Source of the DNA: Falsiroseomonas oleicola
GTDB taxonomy: Bacteria > Pseudomonadota > Alphaproteobacteria > Acetobacterales > Acetobacteraceae
Assembly (NCBI RefSeq): GCF_019029495.1
Contig: NZ_JAERQM010000002.1
Location: 124,001 to 188,000, forward strand
Direction of reading: 5' to 3'
Length of the DNA stretch: 64,000 bases
Shown: piece by piece, positions 1-12,024 of the stretch
Layout of the letters: every line of letters begins with the position of its first letter
How positions within the stretch are numbered: position 1 is the stretch's first letter
The notes under the pieces: generated by a model
What the model saw: the letters and a program-made list of their open reading frames with translations, nothing else
Told to the model about the DNA's origin: nothing
Databases searched by the model: none
Program-made: the position numbers and the translations under genes

Positions 1-245
1 CCGAGGTGCTGCAGTCGACGATCTCCTACTTCCGCCTGGGTGCGGAGGATGCGCCGAAGCCAAACTCCGTGCCCCGGACGGCCCCGGCGCCACGCCAGAT
101 CCGCGTGGCGCGCGTCGCGGATTTCGCGAAGCCCGCCACGCGGCGCCCGGCGCGCCCCACCACCAGTGGCAAGCTGAATGGCGGCTTCGCCATCGACATG
201 GCCGGCGCTGGCGATCCGCTGGATGCGGACTTCCAGCGCCACTGA
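1..245 (+). CDS. Methyl-accepting chemotaxis protein, C-terminal fragment (5' end outside window)
   Basis: This is the last 80 or so codons of a chemoreceptor whose start lies before the window; the first complete codon is at position 3. The visible protein begins [13 protein letters not shown], the end of the MCP signalling coiled coil. It aligns with [13 protein letters not shown] in the complete receptor that follows. A basic, proline-rich linker leads to a tail [16 protein letters not shown] ending DFQRH that the neighbour shares almost exactly. The two genes are therefore tandem paralogues, probably with a tail function such as tethering CheR or CheB (inference). The ligand-binding part cannot be seen. 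Confidence 0.85.
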   Translation, partial: EVLQSTISYFRLGAEDAPKPNSVPRTAPAPRQIRVARVADFAKPATRRPARPTTSGKLNGGFAIDMAGAGDPLDADFQRH

Positions 246-291
246 GACCACCCCTTCCATCCAAACCGCTCGAGACAGGATGATTCGGACC

Positions 292-2106
292 ATGCGTATC
301 ACGGTAAAGGCGAAACTCTTTGCCGCCTTCGGCTTCGTCATCCTGCTGATGGCAGGCATGGTGGGGCTGGGCATCAGCAGCCTCGGCGCGCTGAACACGA
401 CCCTGGAGGATGTGCTGAACGGCGCCGTGCCCCGCGTGCAGCGCTCCCAGACCGTGCAGACCGACATGGCGCTGCTGGTGCGGGCGGAGAAGAACCTGCT
501 GGTCTCGACCGACCGGGCCACGATTGACCAGTTCGCGGGCGAGATGGACCAGCGGCGCCAGGCGCTGACCCAATCCATGGATGATGCGATCCGCGTCGCC
601 TCCGAAGCGGGTCGGCCGCGCTGGGTCGCCGCGCGCGCGGCGTTGCAGCAGTACATCCAGGCGCAGGACCAGATTCGTGACTTCGTGCGGGCTGGCAACA
701 ATGCGCAGGGCGTGGCGATATCCACCTCTGCCGGCCGGCGCCATGTCACGGAGGCGATGGATCGTCTTGGGGAGATTGTCTCGCTGAACCAGGACATGGC
801 GCGCGCGGCGCAGGCCGAGGCGGTCGCCACTTATGAGCAGGCACGCACCCTGCTGCTGTCCATCGCCGGCGTGGCCTTGCTGATCGCCATCGGCGCCGCG
901 CTGTGGATCGCGCTGTCCGTCAGCCGCGGTCTTGCCCTGGCCGTGGGCGTGGCGAATGCCGTCGCGATCGGTGACCTGACGGCGGAAGCCAAGGTCTCGA
1001 CCAATGACGAGATCAAGGACCTGATCGACTCCATGGCCCGCATGACGGAAGGCCTGAAGGCCACCGCCGCGGTGGCGGAGGAGATCGCCAATGGCAACCT
1101 GGCCGTGCAGGCCAGGCGCCTGTCCGACAAGGACACGATGGGCATCGCGCTGGAGCGGATGCTGGAGAAGCTGCGCGGCGTGGTCTCCGAGGCCGTGACG
1201 GCGGCGCAGAACGTCTCCTCCGGCAGCCAGGAACTGTCCTCCAGCGCCGAGCAACTGGCGCAGGGCGCGACGGAACAGGCCTCCTCGGCCGAGGAAGCCT
1301 CTTCCTCGATGGAAGAGATGGCCGCGAACATCAAGCAGAACGCCGAGAATGCCGGCACGACGGAAAAGATCGCGCGGCAGTCGGCGCTGGATGCGCAGCG
1401 CAGCGGCGATGCGGTGGGCCAGGCGGTGGCGGCGATGCAGTCCATCGCCGAGAAGATCAACATCGTGCAGGAAATCGCCCGCCAGACCGACCTGCTGGCG
1501 CTGAACGCGGCGGTGGAAGCGGCACGTGCCGGCGAACACGGCAAGGGCTTCGCCGTCGTGGCCTCCGAAGTGCGCAAGCTGGCGGAACGCAGCCAGGCGG
1601 CGGCGGGCGAGATCAGCACGCTGTCGTCGAACACGCTGAAGACGGCGCAGGAAGCGGGCGACATGCTGCTGCGGCTGGTGCCGGACATCAAGCGCACGGC
1701 GGAGCTGGTGGAGGAGATCACGGCGGCGTGCCGCGAGCAGGATATCGGCGCCAGCCAGATCAACCAGGCGATCCAGCAGCTCGACAAGGTGACGCAGCAG
1801 AACGCCAGCGCGTCCGAGGAAGTCTCCGCGACCTCCGAGGAACTCTCCACCCAGGCCGAGGTGCTGCAGAACACCATCGCCTATTTCCGCCTGGGTTCGG
1901 AGACGCATCACGCCCAGCCCGCGGCCCCGATCCAGGCTGCGCGTCCGGCCAACTTCGCGCGGTCCAGGCCGATGGTGAAGGCCGCGCCGAAGCGGGCGCC
2001 GGAGAAGCCGGTGAAGCACGCCAATGGCAAGCTGAATGGCGGCGGCTTCGCCATCGACCTGGCCGGCGCGGGCGACCAGCTCGACACCGAATTCCAGCGC
2101 CACTGA
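292..2106 (+). CDS. Methyl-accepting chemotaxis protein (4HB sensor, HAMP, MCP signalling domain)
   Basis: Transmembrane chemoreceptor of 604 residues that would control a CheA kinase through CheW. TM1 is at about residues 10-31, followed by a helical periplasmic domain of the four-helix-bundle type. TM2 is at about 186-209 and HAMP at about 210-262. The signalling hairpin contains the family tip [20 protein letters not shown] near residues 398-418. The ATG at 292 has AGGA 11 bases upstream and gives the short basic N-terminus MRITVKAKL; an in-frame ATG at 280 is the alternative. The C-terminus ends [19 protein letters not shown], matching the upstream paralogue. Its gene is first of the complete che genes here, 15 bp before cheW. 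Confidence 0.93.
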   Translation: MRITVKAKLFAAFGFVILLMAGMVGLGISSLGALNTTLEDVLNGAVPRVQRSQTVQTDMALLVRAEKNLLVSTDRATIDQFAGEMDQRRQALTQSMDDAIRVASEAGRPRWVAARAALQQYIQAQDQIRDFVRAGNNAQGVAISTSAGRRHVTEAMDRLGEIVSLNQDMARAAQAEAVATYEQARTLLLSIAGVALLIAIGAALWIALSVSRGLALAVGVANAVAIGDLTAEAKVSTNDEIKDLIDSMARMTEGLKATAAVAEEIANGNLAVQARRLSDKDTMGIALERMLEKLRGVVSEAVTAAQNVSSGSQELSSSAEQLAQGATEQASSAEEASSSMEEMAANIKQNAENAGTTEKIARQSALDAQRSGDAVGQAVAAMQSIAEKINIVQEIARQTDLLALNAAVEAARAGEHGKGFAVVASEVRKLAERSQAAAGEISTLSSNTLKTAQEAGDMLLRLVPDIKRTAELVEEITAACREQDIGASQINQAIQQLDKVTQQNASASEEVSATSEELSTQAEVLQNTIAYFRLGSETHHAQPAAPIQAARPANFARSRPMVKAAPKRAPEKPVKHANGKLNGGGFAIDLAGAGDQLDTEFQRH

Positions 2107-2121
2107 CGGGCGGAGGCATCC

Positions 2122-2604
2122 ATGGCGGATCACGGCCAGTACATCACGCTCGGCGTCGGGGAGGAGGTCTTCGCGATCCCCGTCGCCCATGTCCAGGAAA
2201 TCCTGGACCTGCGCCCCATCGCACGCCTGCCGCATGCGCCCGCCAGCCTGCTCGGCCTGACCGATGTGCGCGGGCAGAGCGTGGCGGTGGTCGATCTGCG
2301 CAGCATGCTCGGCCTGCCACCCGTGCCCGCCAGCCAGGGCACGCGCATCCTGGTGCTGGAACTCACATTGGCCGGGCGCCCGCTGCGCCTCGGCCTGGTG
2401 GTGGACCGCGTCTTCGAGGTGACGGCGCTGGACGAGGATCGTTCGGAGCCGGCGCCCGAGATCGGCCGCCCCTGGCGCTCCGACTGCATCCGCGGCATCG
2501 GCCGCCGCTCGGGCGGCTTCGTCATCGTGCTCGACATCGCCCGCCTGATCGGCACGGAGGCGCCGGCCGCGCTGGCCGTCGCCGAAGCCCCGATGGCCGC
2601 CTGA
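2122..2604 (+). CDS. cheW: Chemotaxis coupling protein CheW
   Basis: Cytoplasmic adaptor of 160 residues that links chemoreceptors to the CheA kinase. It has the single-domain CheW beta-barrel pattern: an opening strand YITLGVGEEVFAIPV, then VQEILDLRPIARLPHAP, then the hallmark LLGLTDVRGQSVAVVDLR, and later FVIVLDIARLI. Length is normal for the family. GGAGG lies about 8 bases before the ATG. It sits between the receptor and cheR with only a few bases on either side, so it is probably cotranscribed with both. Confidence 0.93.
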   Translation: MADHGQYITLGVGEEVFAIPVAHVQEILDLRPIARLPHAPASLLGLTDVRGQSVAVVDLRSMLGLPPVPASQGTRILVLELTLAGRPLRLGLVVDRVFEVTALDEDRSEPAPEIGRPWRSDCIRGIGRRSGGFVIVLDIARLIGTEAPAALAVAEAPMAA

Positions 2605-2610
2605 GGGTCC

Positions 2611-6244
<3,634 letters not shown>

Positions 6245-6288
6245 GGCCCGTGCCGAGTCGGGGAAGGCGGGACCGGCCCGCATCGACA

Positions 6289-6303
6289 GTTCTTGATTTG
6301 TTC
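6289..6303 (+). promoter_or_regulatory. LexA (SOS) box upstream of imuA-imuB-dnaE2
   Basis: The bases read GTTC-TTGATTT-GTTC, a perfect match to the alphaproteobacterial LexA operator GTTC-N7-GTTC. It lies 26 bp before the chosen imuA start. This cassette is a known SOS target in alphaproteobacteria, so DNA-damage induction of the three genes is strongly implied. Confidence 0.92.
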
Positions 6304-6328
6304 CAGGGCTTCGGCCACTCTCCCGACC

Positions 6329-7099
6329 ATGCCGCCGCCCCCTCTCCCCATTGCGCCCCCCGATACCGACCCGCCGGGCATCGACCAGCAGACCCTGCTG
6401 GCGGCGCTGCGCGCGCGGGTGGCGCGGCTGGAAGGGGCGGGGCGGGAAGGGCATGGGGCGGCCCCGATCCCGGTCTGCGAGGGTCTCGGCCTGTCCGGCG
6501 GCGGCCTGGCGCGGGCGGCGCTGCATGAGATCCTGGCGGCCGAGCCCGGCTGCGGTGCGGCCTTCGCCGCCATGCTGCTCGGCCGCGCCGGGGGCACGGT
6601 GCTGTGGATCGGCGCCGGGGCGGAGGCGCTGACCGCCTGGCCCCCCGGCCTGGCGCGATTCGGGCTGCTGCCGGCCAACCTGATCCTGCTGCGCGCGGCG
6701 CAATGGAGCGACGCACTCTGGGCGATGGAGGAGGCGCTGCGCTGCCCGGCGGTGGCCGGGGTGCTGCTGGCGCCGGATTGGGCGGGCGACCCGGCGGCGC
6801 AGGCGCTGGACCTCACCGCCAGCCGCCGCCTGCAACTCGCCGCCGAGGCGGGGGGCGGCATCGGCCTGCTGCTGCGCCCGGACATGGCGGAGCCGCCGCC
6901 CAGCGTGGCCGCCAGCCGCTGGCGCATCGCGGCCCAGAATGCGGCGGGCGCCGGGCAGGGCATCGGCGATCCCTGCTGGCGGCTGGAATTGCTGCGGCAG
7001 CGCGGTGGCCGGCCGGGCGGCCCCTGGACCGTCACCTGGCGCGCCGCGGCTGGGCAGATCGACCGCGAATCCGAGGCGCTGGAGGCCGAATCGGCATGA
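6329..7099 (+). CDS. imuA: ImuA, RecA/SulA-like mutagenesis accessory protein
   Basis: 256-residue protein of the ImuA family, distantly RecA-like, which works with ImuB and DnaE2 in damage-induced translesion synthesis. Recognisable family features are GGGLARAALHEIL, an inner strand TVLWIGAG, and LARFGLLPANLILLRA followed by an acidic ALWAMEEALRC helix. A canonical Walker A is absent, as is usual in ImuA. The ATG at 6329 was chosen because the earlier in-frame TTG (6293) lies inside the LexA box. Its stop overlaps the imuB start (ATGA), and it is the first gene of the SOS cassette. Confidence 0.88.
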   Translation: MPPPPLPIAPPDTDPPGIDQQTLLAALRARVARLEGAGREGHGAAPIPVCEGLGLSGGGLARAALHEILAAEPGCGAAFAAMLLGRAGGTVLWIGAGAEALTAWPPGLARFGLLPANLILLRAAQWSDALWAMEEALRCPAVAGVLLAPDWAGDPAAQALDLTASRRLQLAAEAGGGIGLLLRPDMAEPPPSVAASRWRIAAQNAAGAGQGIGDPCWRLELLRQRGGRPGGPWTVTWRAAAGQIDRESEALEAESA

Positions 7100-8604
7100 C
7101 CGCGCCGCGTCGCTACCTGGCACTGCACCTGCCCGCCTTCGCGACAGACCGGCTGCGCCGCGCGGAGCCCGACCTGCCACAGGACGTGCCGCTGGCCATC
7201 TGGGCCAGCCAGGGGCCGCGCCGCCTGCTCTCGGCCGTGGATTTGCGGGCCTGGGCGGCCGGGCTGCGGCCGGGCCAGGCGCTGGCCGATGCCCAGGCCA
7301 TCGCGCCGGACCTGCTGCTGCGCCCCGCCGATCCGGAAGGCGACCTGCGCCTGCTGGAGGGCCTCGCCCTCTGGGCCCGGCGCTACACGCCGCTGGCGGC
7401 GCTGGATGCGCCGGATGGGCTGCTGCTCGACATCACCGGCTGCGACCATCTGTGGGGTGGGGAGGCGGCCCTTCTGGCGGAGGCGCAGGAGCGGCTGTGG
7501 CGGGCCGGATTCGCGGTGCGGGGCGCGGTGGCCGGCGCCGCCGCCACCGCCGGCGCCCTGGCCCGCGCCCACGGGGATGGCCCGGTGGCGCCCAGCGGGG
7601 CGGAGGCCGAATGGGTGGGGCCGCTCTCCATCGCCCCGGCGCTGCGGCTGGACCCGGCGCTGCTGGAACAGTTGGGGGGGCTGGGGCTGATGACCGTGGC
7701 GGATCTTTTACGCCTGCCGCGCCCCGGCCTCGCCCGGCGCTTCGGGGTGGATCTGCTGGACCGGCTGGATGCCCTCGCCGGCCGGCGGCACGCCCCGCTG
7801 CGCCCGGTGCTGTCGCCGCCCGATCTGGGCGCGGCGCGGGACCTGGTGGAGCCGATCATCACCCGCACCGCCATCGATGCGCTGCTCGACCGGCTGCTGG
7901 ACCAGCTCTGCGCGAAGCTGCGGGCGGCGGGGCGGGGGGCGCGGCAGGTGGTGCTGATGGCCTGGCGGGTGGATGGCGCGGTGCAGGAGGTGGCGATCGG
8001 CACCGGCACCCCGCTGCGCGCCCCCGCCCATCTGCGCCACCTGTTCCGGGACCGTCTGGAACGGCTGGAACCGGGCCTGGGCTTCGAGCGCATGGCGTTG
8101 GAGGCGCGGGTGACCGAGCCGATGAGCGGCGGCCTGCAATCCGCCCTGGCCATTGGCGGCCGGCGGGACGAGGCGGCGGCCCAGCTTCTGGCGCAGTTGC
8201 TCGACCGGCTGCGCCAGCGGGTGAAGGTGCGGCGCCTGGCGCCACGCGATGGGCACTGGCCGGAGCGCAGCGTGGCGGCGCTGCCCCTGCTGGCGCCGAT
8301 GCCCGAGATGCCGGTGGGCTGGGTCCGGCCCGACGCGCCGGTGCTGCTGCTGCGCCGGCCACAGCCGATCGAGGTGGTGGCGTTGCTGCCGGATGATCCG
8401 CCTGCGCTGCTGCGCTGGCGCAACCGCCCTCATCCCGTGCTGCGGGCGGAGGGGCCGAGGCGGCTGGAGCCGGAATGGTGGCGCGGCCCGGGGGTGGCGC
8501 GCGACTACCACCAGGTGGCGCTGGCCAGCGGCGCGCGGCTCTGGCTGTTCCGCGCCGGCCCGCCGGAGGCCGCGCGCTGGATGCTGCACGGGCATCTCCC
8601 TTGA
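7096..8604 (+). CDS. imuB: ImuB, catalytically inactive Y-family polymerase-like protein
   Basis: 502-residue Y-family DNA polymerase relative that acts as the clamp-binding hub for ImuA and DnaE2. The N-terminus RRYLALHLPAFATDRL replaces the catalytic motif DMDAFFASVE of active Y-family enzymes. The metal-binding aspartates are therefore missing, the known signature of ImuB. Later parts include the fingers/palm region, a helix-hairpin-helix segment (LGLMTVADLLRLPRPGLARR) and a little-finger region near LMAWRVDGAVQEVAIGTG. The start overlaps imuA (ATGA) and the stop overlaps the TTG start of dnaE2. Confidence 0.92.
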   Translation: MTAPRRYLALHLPAFATDRLRRAEPDLPQDVPLAIWASQGPRRLLSAVDLRAWAAGLRPGQALADAQAIAPDLLLRPADPEGDLRLLEGLALWARRYTPLAALDAPDGLLLDITGCDHLWGGEAALLAEAQERLWRAGFAVRGAVAGAAATAGALARAHGDGPVAPSGAEAEWVGPLSIAPALRLDPALLEQLGGLGLMTVADLLRLPRPGLARRFGVDLLDRLDALAGRRHAPLRPVLSPPDLGAARDLVEPIITRTAIDALLDRLLDQLCAKLRAAGRGARQVVLMAWRVDGAVQEVAIGTGTPLRAPAHLRHLFRDRLERLEPGLGFERMALEARVTEPMSGGLQSALAIGGRRDEAAAQLLAQLLDRLRQRVKVRRLAPRDGHWPERSVAALPLLAPMPEMPVGWVRPDAPVLLLRRPQPIEVVALLPDDPPALLRWRNRPHPVLRAEGPRRLEPEWWRGPGVARDYHQVALASGARLWLFRAGPPEAARWMLHGHLP

Positions 8605-11600
8605 CCGGCTATGCGGAACTGGCGGCGCGGTCGAATTTTTCTTTCCTCGATGGTGCCTCCCACCCGCAGGAACTGGTGGAGCGGGCGGCGGAGCTGGGCC
8701 TCGCCGGGCTCGGCATCTGCGACACCAATTCCCTGGCCGGCGTGGTGCGCGGCCATGTCGCGGCGAAGGCGAAGGGGCTGCCCTTTCGCGTCGGCTGCCG
8801 GTTGCGGTTGGAGGATGACAGCGAATTCCTGGCCTGGCCGACGGACCGCGCCGGCTATGGCCGCCTGACCCGGCTGCTCTCGGAAGCCCGGATGGCGGCG
8901 CCGAAGGATGCCGGGCGGATCAGCCGCGCCGCGATGCGGCAGGCCGCCACCGGCTGGGTGCTGGCCGCCATTCCGCCGGAGGACCCCGACGCTGCCTTCG
9001 CCGCGCGCCTGCGCGAGGATGCGGCGGCGCTGCGCGGGCAGCTGGCCCTGCCGCTGCTGCTGGCCGCGGCCTGCACCTGTCGCGGCGACGACCAGGCGCG
9101 GCTGGACCGCCTGGCTGCCATCGGCCCCGCGCTGCTCGCCACCGGCGATGTCCGCTACCACGATCCCGCGCGCCGGCCGCTGGCGGATGTGCTGAGCGCG
9201 ATCCGGCTCGGCCGGCCCGTCGCCGCGCTGGGCGGCGCGGCGGAGCCGAATGCCGAGCGCCATCTGAAGCCCCCCGCTGAAGTCGCGCGGCTCTTCGCCC
9301 GCCATCCCCAGGCACTGTCGAACACGCTGGAGGTGCTGCGCGCCACCGCCGGCTTCTCGCTCGACCAGCTTCGCTACGAATATCCGGACGAAATCCTGGA
9401 GGAAGGCCGCAGCCCGCAGCAGACGCTGGAATCGCGGGTCGCCGCCGCGATGGAAACGCGCTGGCCGGATGGCGTGCCGGACCATGTCCGCATCCGCATC
9501 GCGGAGGAGCTGCGGCTGATCGAACAGCTCGGCTACGCGCCCTATTTCCTGACGGTGCATGAGATCGTGCGTTTCGCCCGCGCGCAGACCCCGCCGATCC
9601 TGTGCCAGGGCCGCGGCTCGGCGGCGAATTCGGCGGTGTGCTACGCGCTGGGCGTCACCGCCGTCGATCCGGCGGAGCACGACCTGCTGTTCGAGCGCTT
9701 CATCTCCGCCAGCCGGGGCGAGCCGCCCGATATCGACATCGACTTCGAGCATGAGCGGCGGGAGGAGGTGATCCAGCACCTCTACCAGCGCTATGGCCGC
9801 GACCGCGCGGCGATCTGCGGCACCATCATCCGCTACCGCGCCCGCAGCGCGATCCGCGAGGTCGGCAAGGCGCTGGGCCTGACCGAGGACGTCACCGCGC
9901 GCCTCGCCAAGGCGAGCTGGGGGCCGGGCCGCGAGCGGGAATTGCCGGAGCTGGCGGCGGAGGAGGGGCTGGACACGCGCGATCCGCGCCTCGCCATGGC
10001 GATGGAACTGGCCGGGGAACTGGTCGATTTCCCGCGCCACGCCGCGACCCATGTCGGCGGCTTCGTCATCACCCGCGGGCCCTTGGTGGAACTGGCGGTG
10101 GTCGGCCAGGCGGCGATGCAGGACCGCACCGTGCTGGAATGGGACAAGGACGATGTGGAGGCGCTGGGCATCCTGAAGGTGGATGTGCTGGGGCTCGGCA
10201 TGCTGTCCTGCCTGCGCCGGGGCTTCGACCTGCTGCGCGGCCATGCGCGGCTGGATCTCGATCTCGCCACGCTGCCGCGCGAATGCCCCGAGACCTACGC
10301 CATGCTGCGCCGCGCCGATACGGTGGGCGTCTTCCAGGTGGAAAGCCGGGCGCAGATGAACATGCTGCCACGGCTGCGCCCGGAGAAGTTCTACGACCTG
10401 GTCATCGAGGTCGCCATCGTCCGCCCCGGCCCCATCGCCGGCGACATGGTGCACCCCTATCTGCGCCGCCGTTCCGGGGAGGAGGAGCCGGACTATCCTG
10501 CCCCGGCGGGTGGCGATCCCGATGAGTTGCGGCAGGTGCTCCACAAGACCCTGGGCGTGCCGCTGTTCCAGGAACAGGCGATGCGCATCGCCATGGTCGC
10601 CGCCGGCTTCTCGGCGGATGAGGCCGACCAGTTGCGCCGCGCCATGGCGACCTTCAAGGCGCATGGGCAGGTGGAGAAGTACCGCGACAAGCTGGTCTCC
10701 GGCATGGTCCGGCGCGGCTACCAGCGCGATTTCGCCGAGCGCGTCTACAAGCAGATCGAGGGTTTCGGCAGCTACGGCTTTCCCGAAAGCCACGCCGCCA
10801 GCTTCGCCCTGCTGGTCTATGCCTCGGCCTGGGTGAAGTGCCACCACCCGGCGGTCTTCGCCTGCGCGCTGCTGAACAGCCAGCCCATGGGCTTCTACGC
10901 GCCGGCGCAGATCGTGCGGGATGCGCGGGAACACGGCGTCGCCATCCTGCCCATCGACGTCAATGCCAGCGCCTGGGACTGCACGCTGGAGTCGCGCGCG
11001 GACAGCGCCCAGGGCCTGGCGCTGCGACTCGGCCTGCGGATGGTGACGGGCCTGGCCGGGACGGATGCCGATGCGATCCTCGCGGTGCGGGATGCCCATA
11101 ACGGCGCGCCCTTCGCCAGTGTGGAGGAGGTGGCGCTGCGGGCCGGGGTGGAGCGCCGCGCGCTGGATGCGCTGGCCGCGGCGGATGCCTTTGCCGGATT
11201 CGGCGTGGCACGGCGCCCGGCGGCCTGGGCGGCGCGGGGCGTGGCCGGCGGGCCGCAGGCGCTGCCGCTGTTCGCCGCCGCGCGCGACCCGCTGGCGGAG
11301 GAAGCCCCGCTGATGCCGGAGGCGCCGGTGGCGCTTCGCCCGCCTTCGGAGGGGGAGGGGGTGGTGGAAGATTACCGCGCCACCGGGCTGACGCTGGGCC
11401 GGCATCCGCTGGCGCTGCTGCGGCCGGAACTGACGGCGCTGGGCCATGCCGATACGCGCCAGTTGCTGACGGCGCGGCCCGGTTCCCTGCTGCGCATCGG
11501 CGGGCTGGTGCTGATGCGCCAGCGCCCGGGCTCGGCCAAGGGGGTGATCTTCATCACCATCGAGGATGAGCACGGCGTGGCGAACCTGGTCGTCTTCACC

Positions 11601-11882
11601 GATGTGGCGGCCCGCCACCGCGCCGCCTTGGTCAAGGCCCGGCTGCTGATCGCGGAGGGGTGGGTGGAGCGGGTGGTGGAGCATGCGGAGGTGCCGATCA
11701 CCCATCTCATCATCCGCCGGCTGACGGATCGTTCGGACCTGCTGGACGGGTTGCTGCGGGCGCCGGTGGGGGACGCCGCCTGGGCGGAGCGCAATCTGGG
11801 CCATTCCGACGAGGTCCGGCGCCCGGAATCGGCCGGCCGACGGCCGAAGGCACGGCTGCCGGGAAGCCGGGATTTCCGCTGA
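8601..11882 (+). CDS. dnaE2: Error-prone DNA polymerase DnaE2 (ImuC)
   Basis: 1093-residue C-family polymerase that carries out SOS mutagenic translesion synthesis with ImuA/ImuB. The chosen start is the TTG at 8601, which overlaps the imuB stop and yields (M)TGYAELAARSNFSFLDGASH, the expected PHP-domain opening. The palm has PPDIDIDFEHERREEV near residues 375-390 and a further acidic site in EALGILKVDVLGL. The fingers/tau region includes FPESHAASFALLVYASAW. A C-terminal OB-fold reads LLRIGGLVLMRQRPGSAKG. Length and order match DnaE2 rather than replicative DnaE1. No separate ribosome site is seen, so translation probably depends on imuB. Confidence 0.94.
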   Translation: MTGYAELAARSNFSFLDGASHPQELVERAAELGLAGLGICDTNSLAGVVRGHVAAKAKGLPFRVGCRLRLEDDSEFLAWPTDRAGYGRLTRLLSEARMAAPKDAGRISRAAMRQAATGWVLAAIPPEDPDAAFAARLREDAAALRGQLALPLLLAAACTCRGDDQARLDRLAAIGPALLATGDVRYHDPARRPLADVLSAIRLGRPVAALGGAAEPNAERHLKPPAEVARLFARHPQALSNTLEVLRATAGFSLDQLRYEYPDEILEEGRSPQQTLESRVAAAMETRWPDGVPDHVRIRIAEELRLIEQLGYAPYFLTVHEIVRFARAQTPPILCQGRGSAANSAVCYALGVTAVDPAEHDLLFERFISASRGEPPDIDIDFEHERREEVIQHLYQRYGRDRAAICGTIIRYRARSAIREVGKALGLTEDVTARLAKASWGPGRERELPELAAEEGLDTRDPRLAMAMELAGELVDFPRHAATHVGGFVITRGPLVELAVVGQAAMQDRTVLEWDKDDVEALGILKVDVLGLGMLSCLRRGFDLLRGHARLDLDLATLPRECPETYAMLRRADTVGVFQVESRAQMNMLPRLRPEKFYDLVIEVAIVRPGPIAGDMVHPYLRRRSGEEEPDYPAPAGGDPDELRQVLHKTLGVPLFQEQAMRIAMVAAGFSADEADQLRRAMATFKAHGQVEKYRDKLVSGMVRRGYQRDFAERVYKQIEGFGSYGFPESHAASFALLVYASAWVKCHHPAVFACALLNSQPMGFYAPAQIVRDAREHGVAILPIDVNASAWDCTLESRADSAQGLALRLGLRMVTGLAGTDADAILAVRDAHNGAPFASVEEVALRAGVERRALDALAAADAFAGFGVARRPAAWAARGVAGGPQALPLFAAARDPLAEEAPLMPEAPVALRPPSEGEGVVEDYRATGLTLGRHPLALLRPELTALGHADTRQLLTARPGSLLRIGGLVLMRQRPGSAKGVIFITIEDEHGVANLVVFTDVAARHRAALVKARLLIAEGWVERVVEHAEVPITHLIIRRLTDRSDLLDGLLRAPVGDAAWAERNLGHSDEVRRPESAGRRPKARLPGSRDFR

Positions 11883-11966
11883 GGGTCGGCCCTGCCGCCT
11901 TCACGGCGCCGGGCGACATATGCGCAACAGGTCGTTCCAAAACTTGGAGGGGACGCTCCCGGCGCG

Positions 11967-11995
11967 TTGACAATGATAATGATTCGCATTTGCAT
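11967..11995 (+). promoter_or_regulatory. Fur box within the promoter of the TonB-dependent receptor gene
   Basis: TTGACA (11967-11972) is followed after 17 bases by TTGCAT (11990-11995). Between them lies TGATAAT-G-ATTCGCA (11974-11988), a 7-1-7 Fur-type inverted repeat. Fur bound here would cover the -35/-10 spacer. The motif shares ATGATTCGCA and a following TTGCAT with the box between yejA and yejB. Iron-dependent repression of the receptor is therefore likely. Confidence 0.85.
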
Positions 11996-12024
11996 CCCGC
12001 CTCTTTCACGAGGGGGTAGTTCCG

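Noticed and set aside
8505-11804. A 1099-codon minus-strand open frame opposite dnaE2
   Set aside because: It is a GC-driven shadow of dnaE2; no family motifs are visible.
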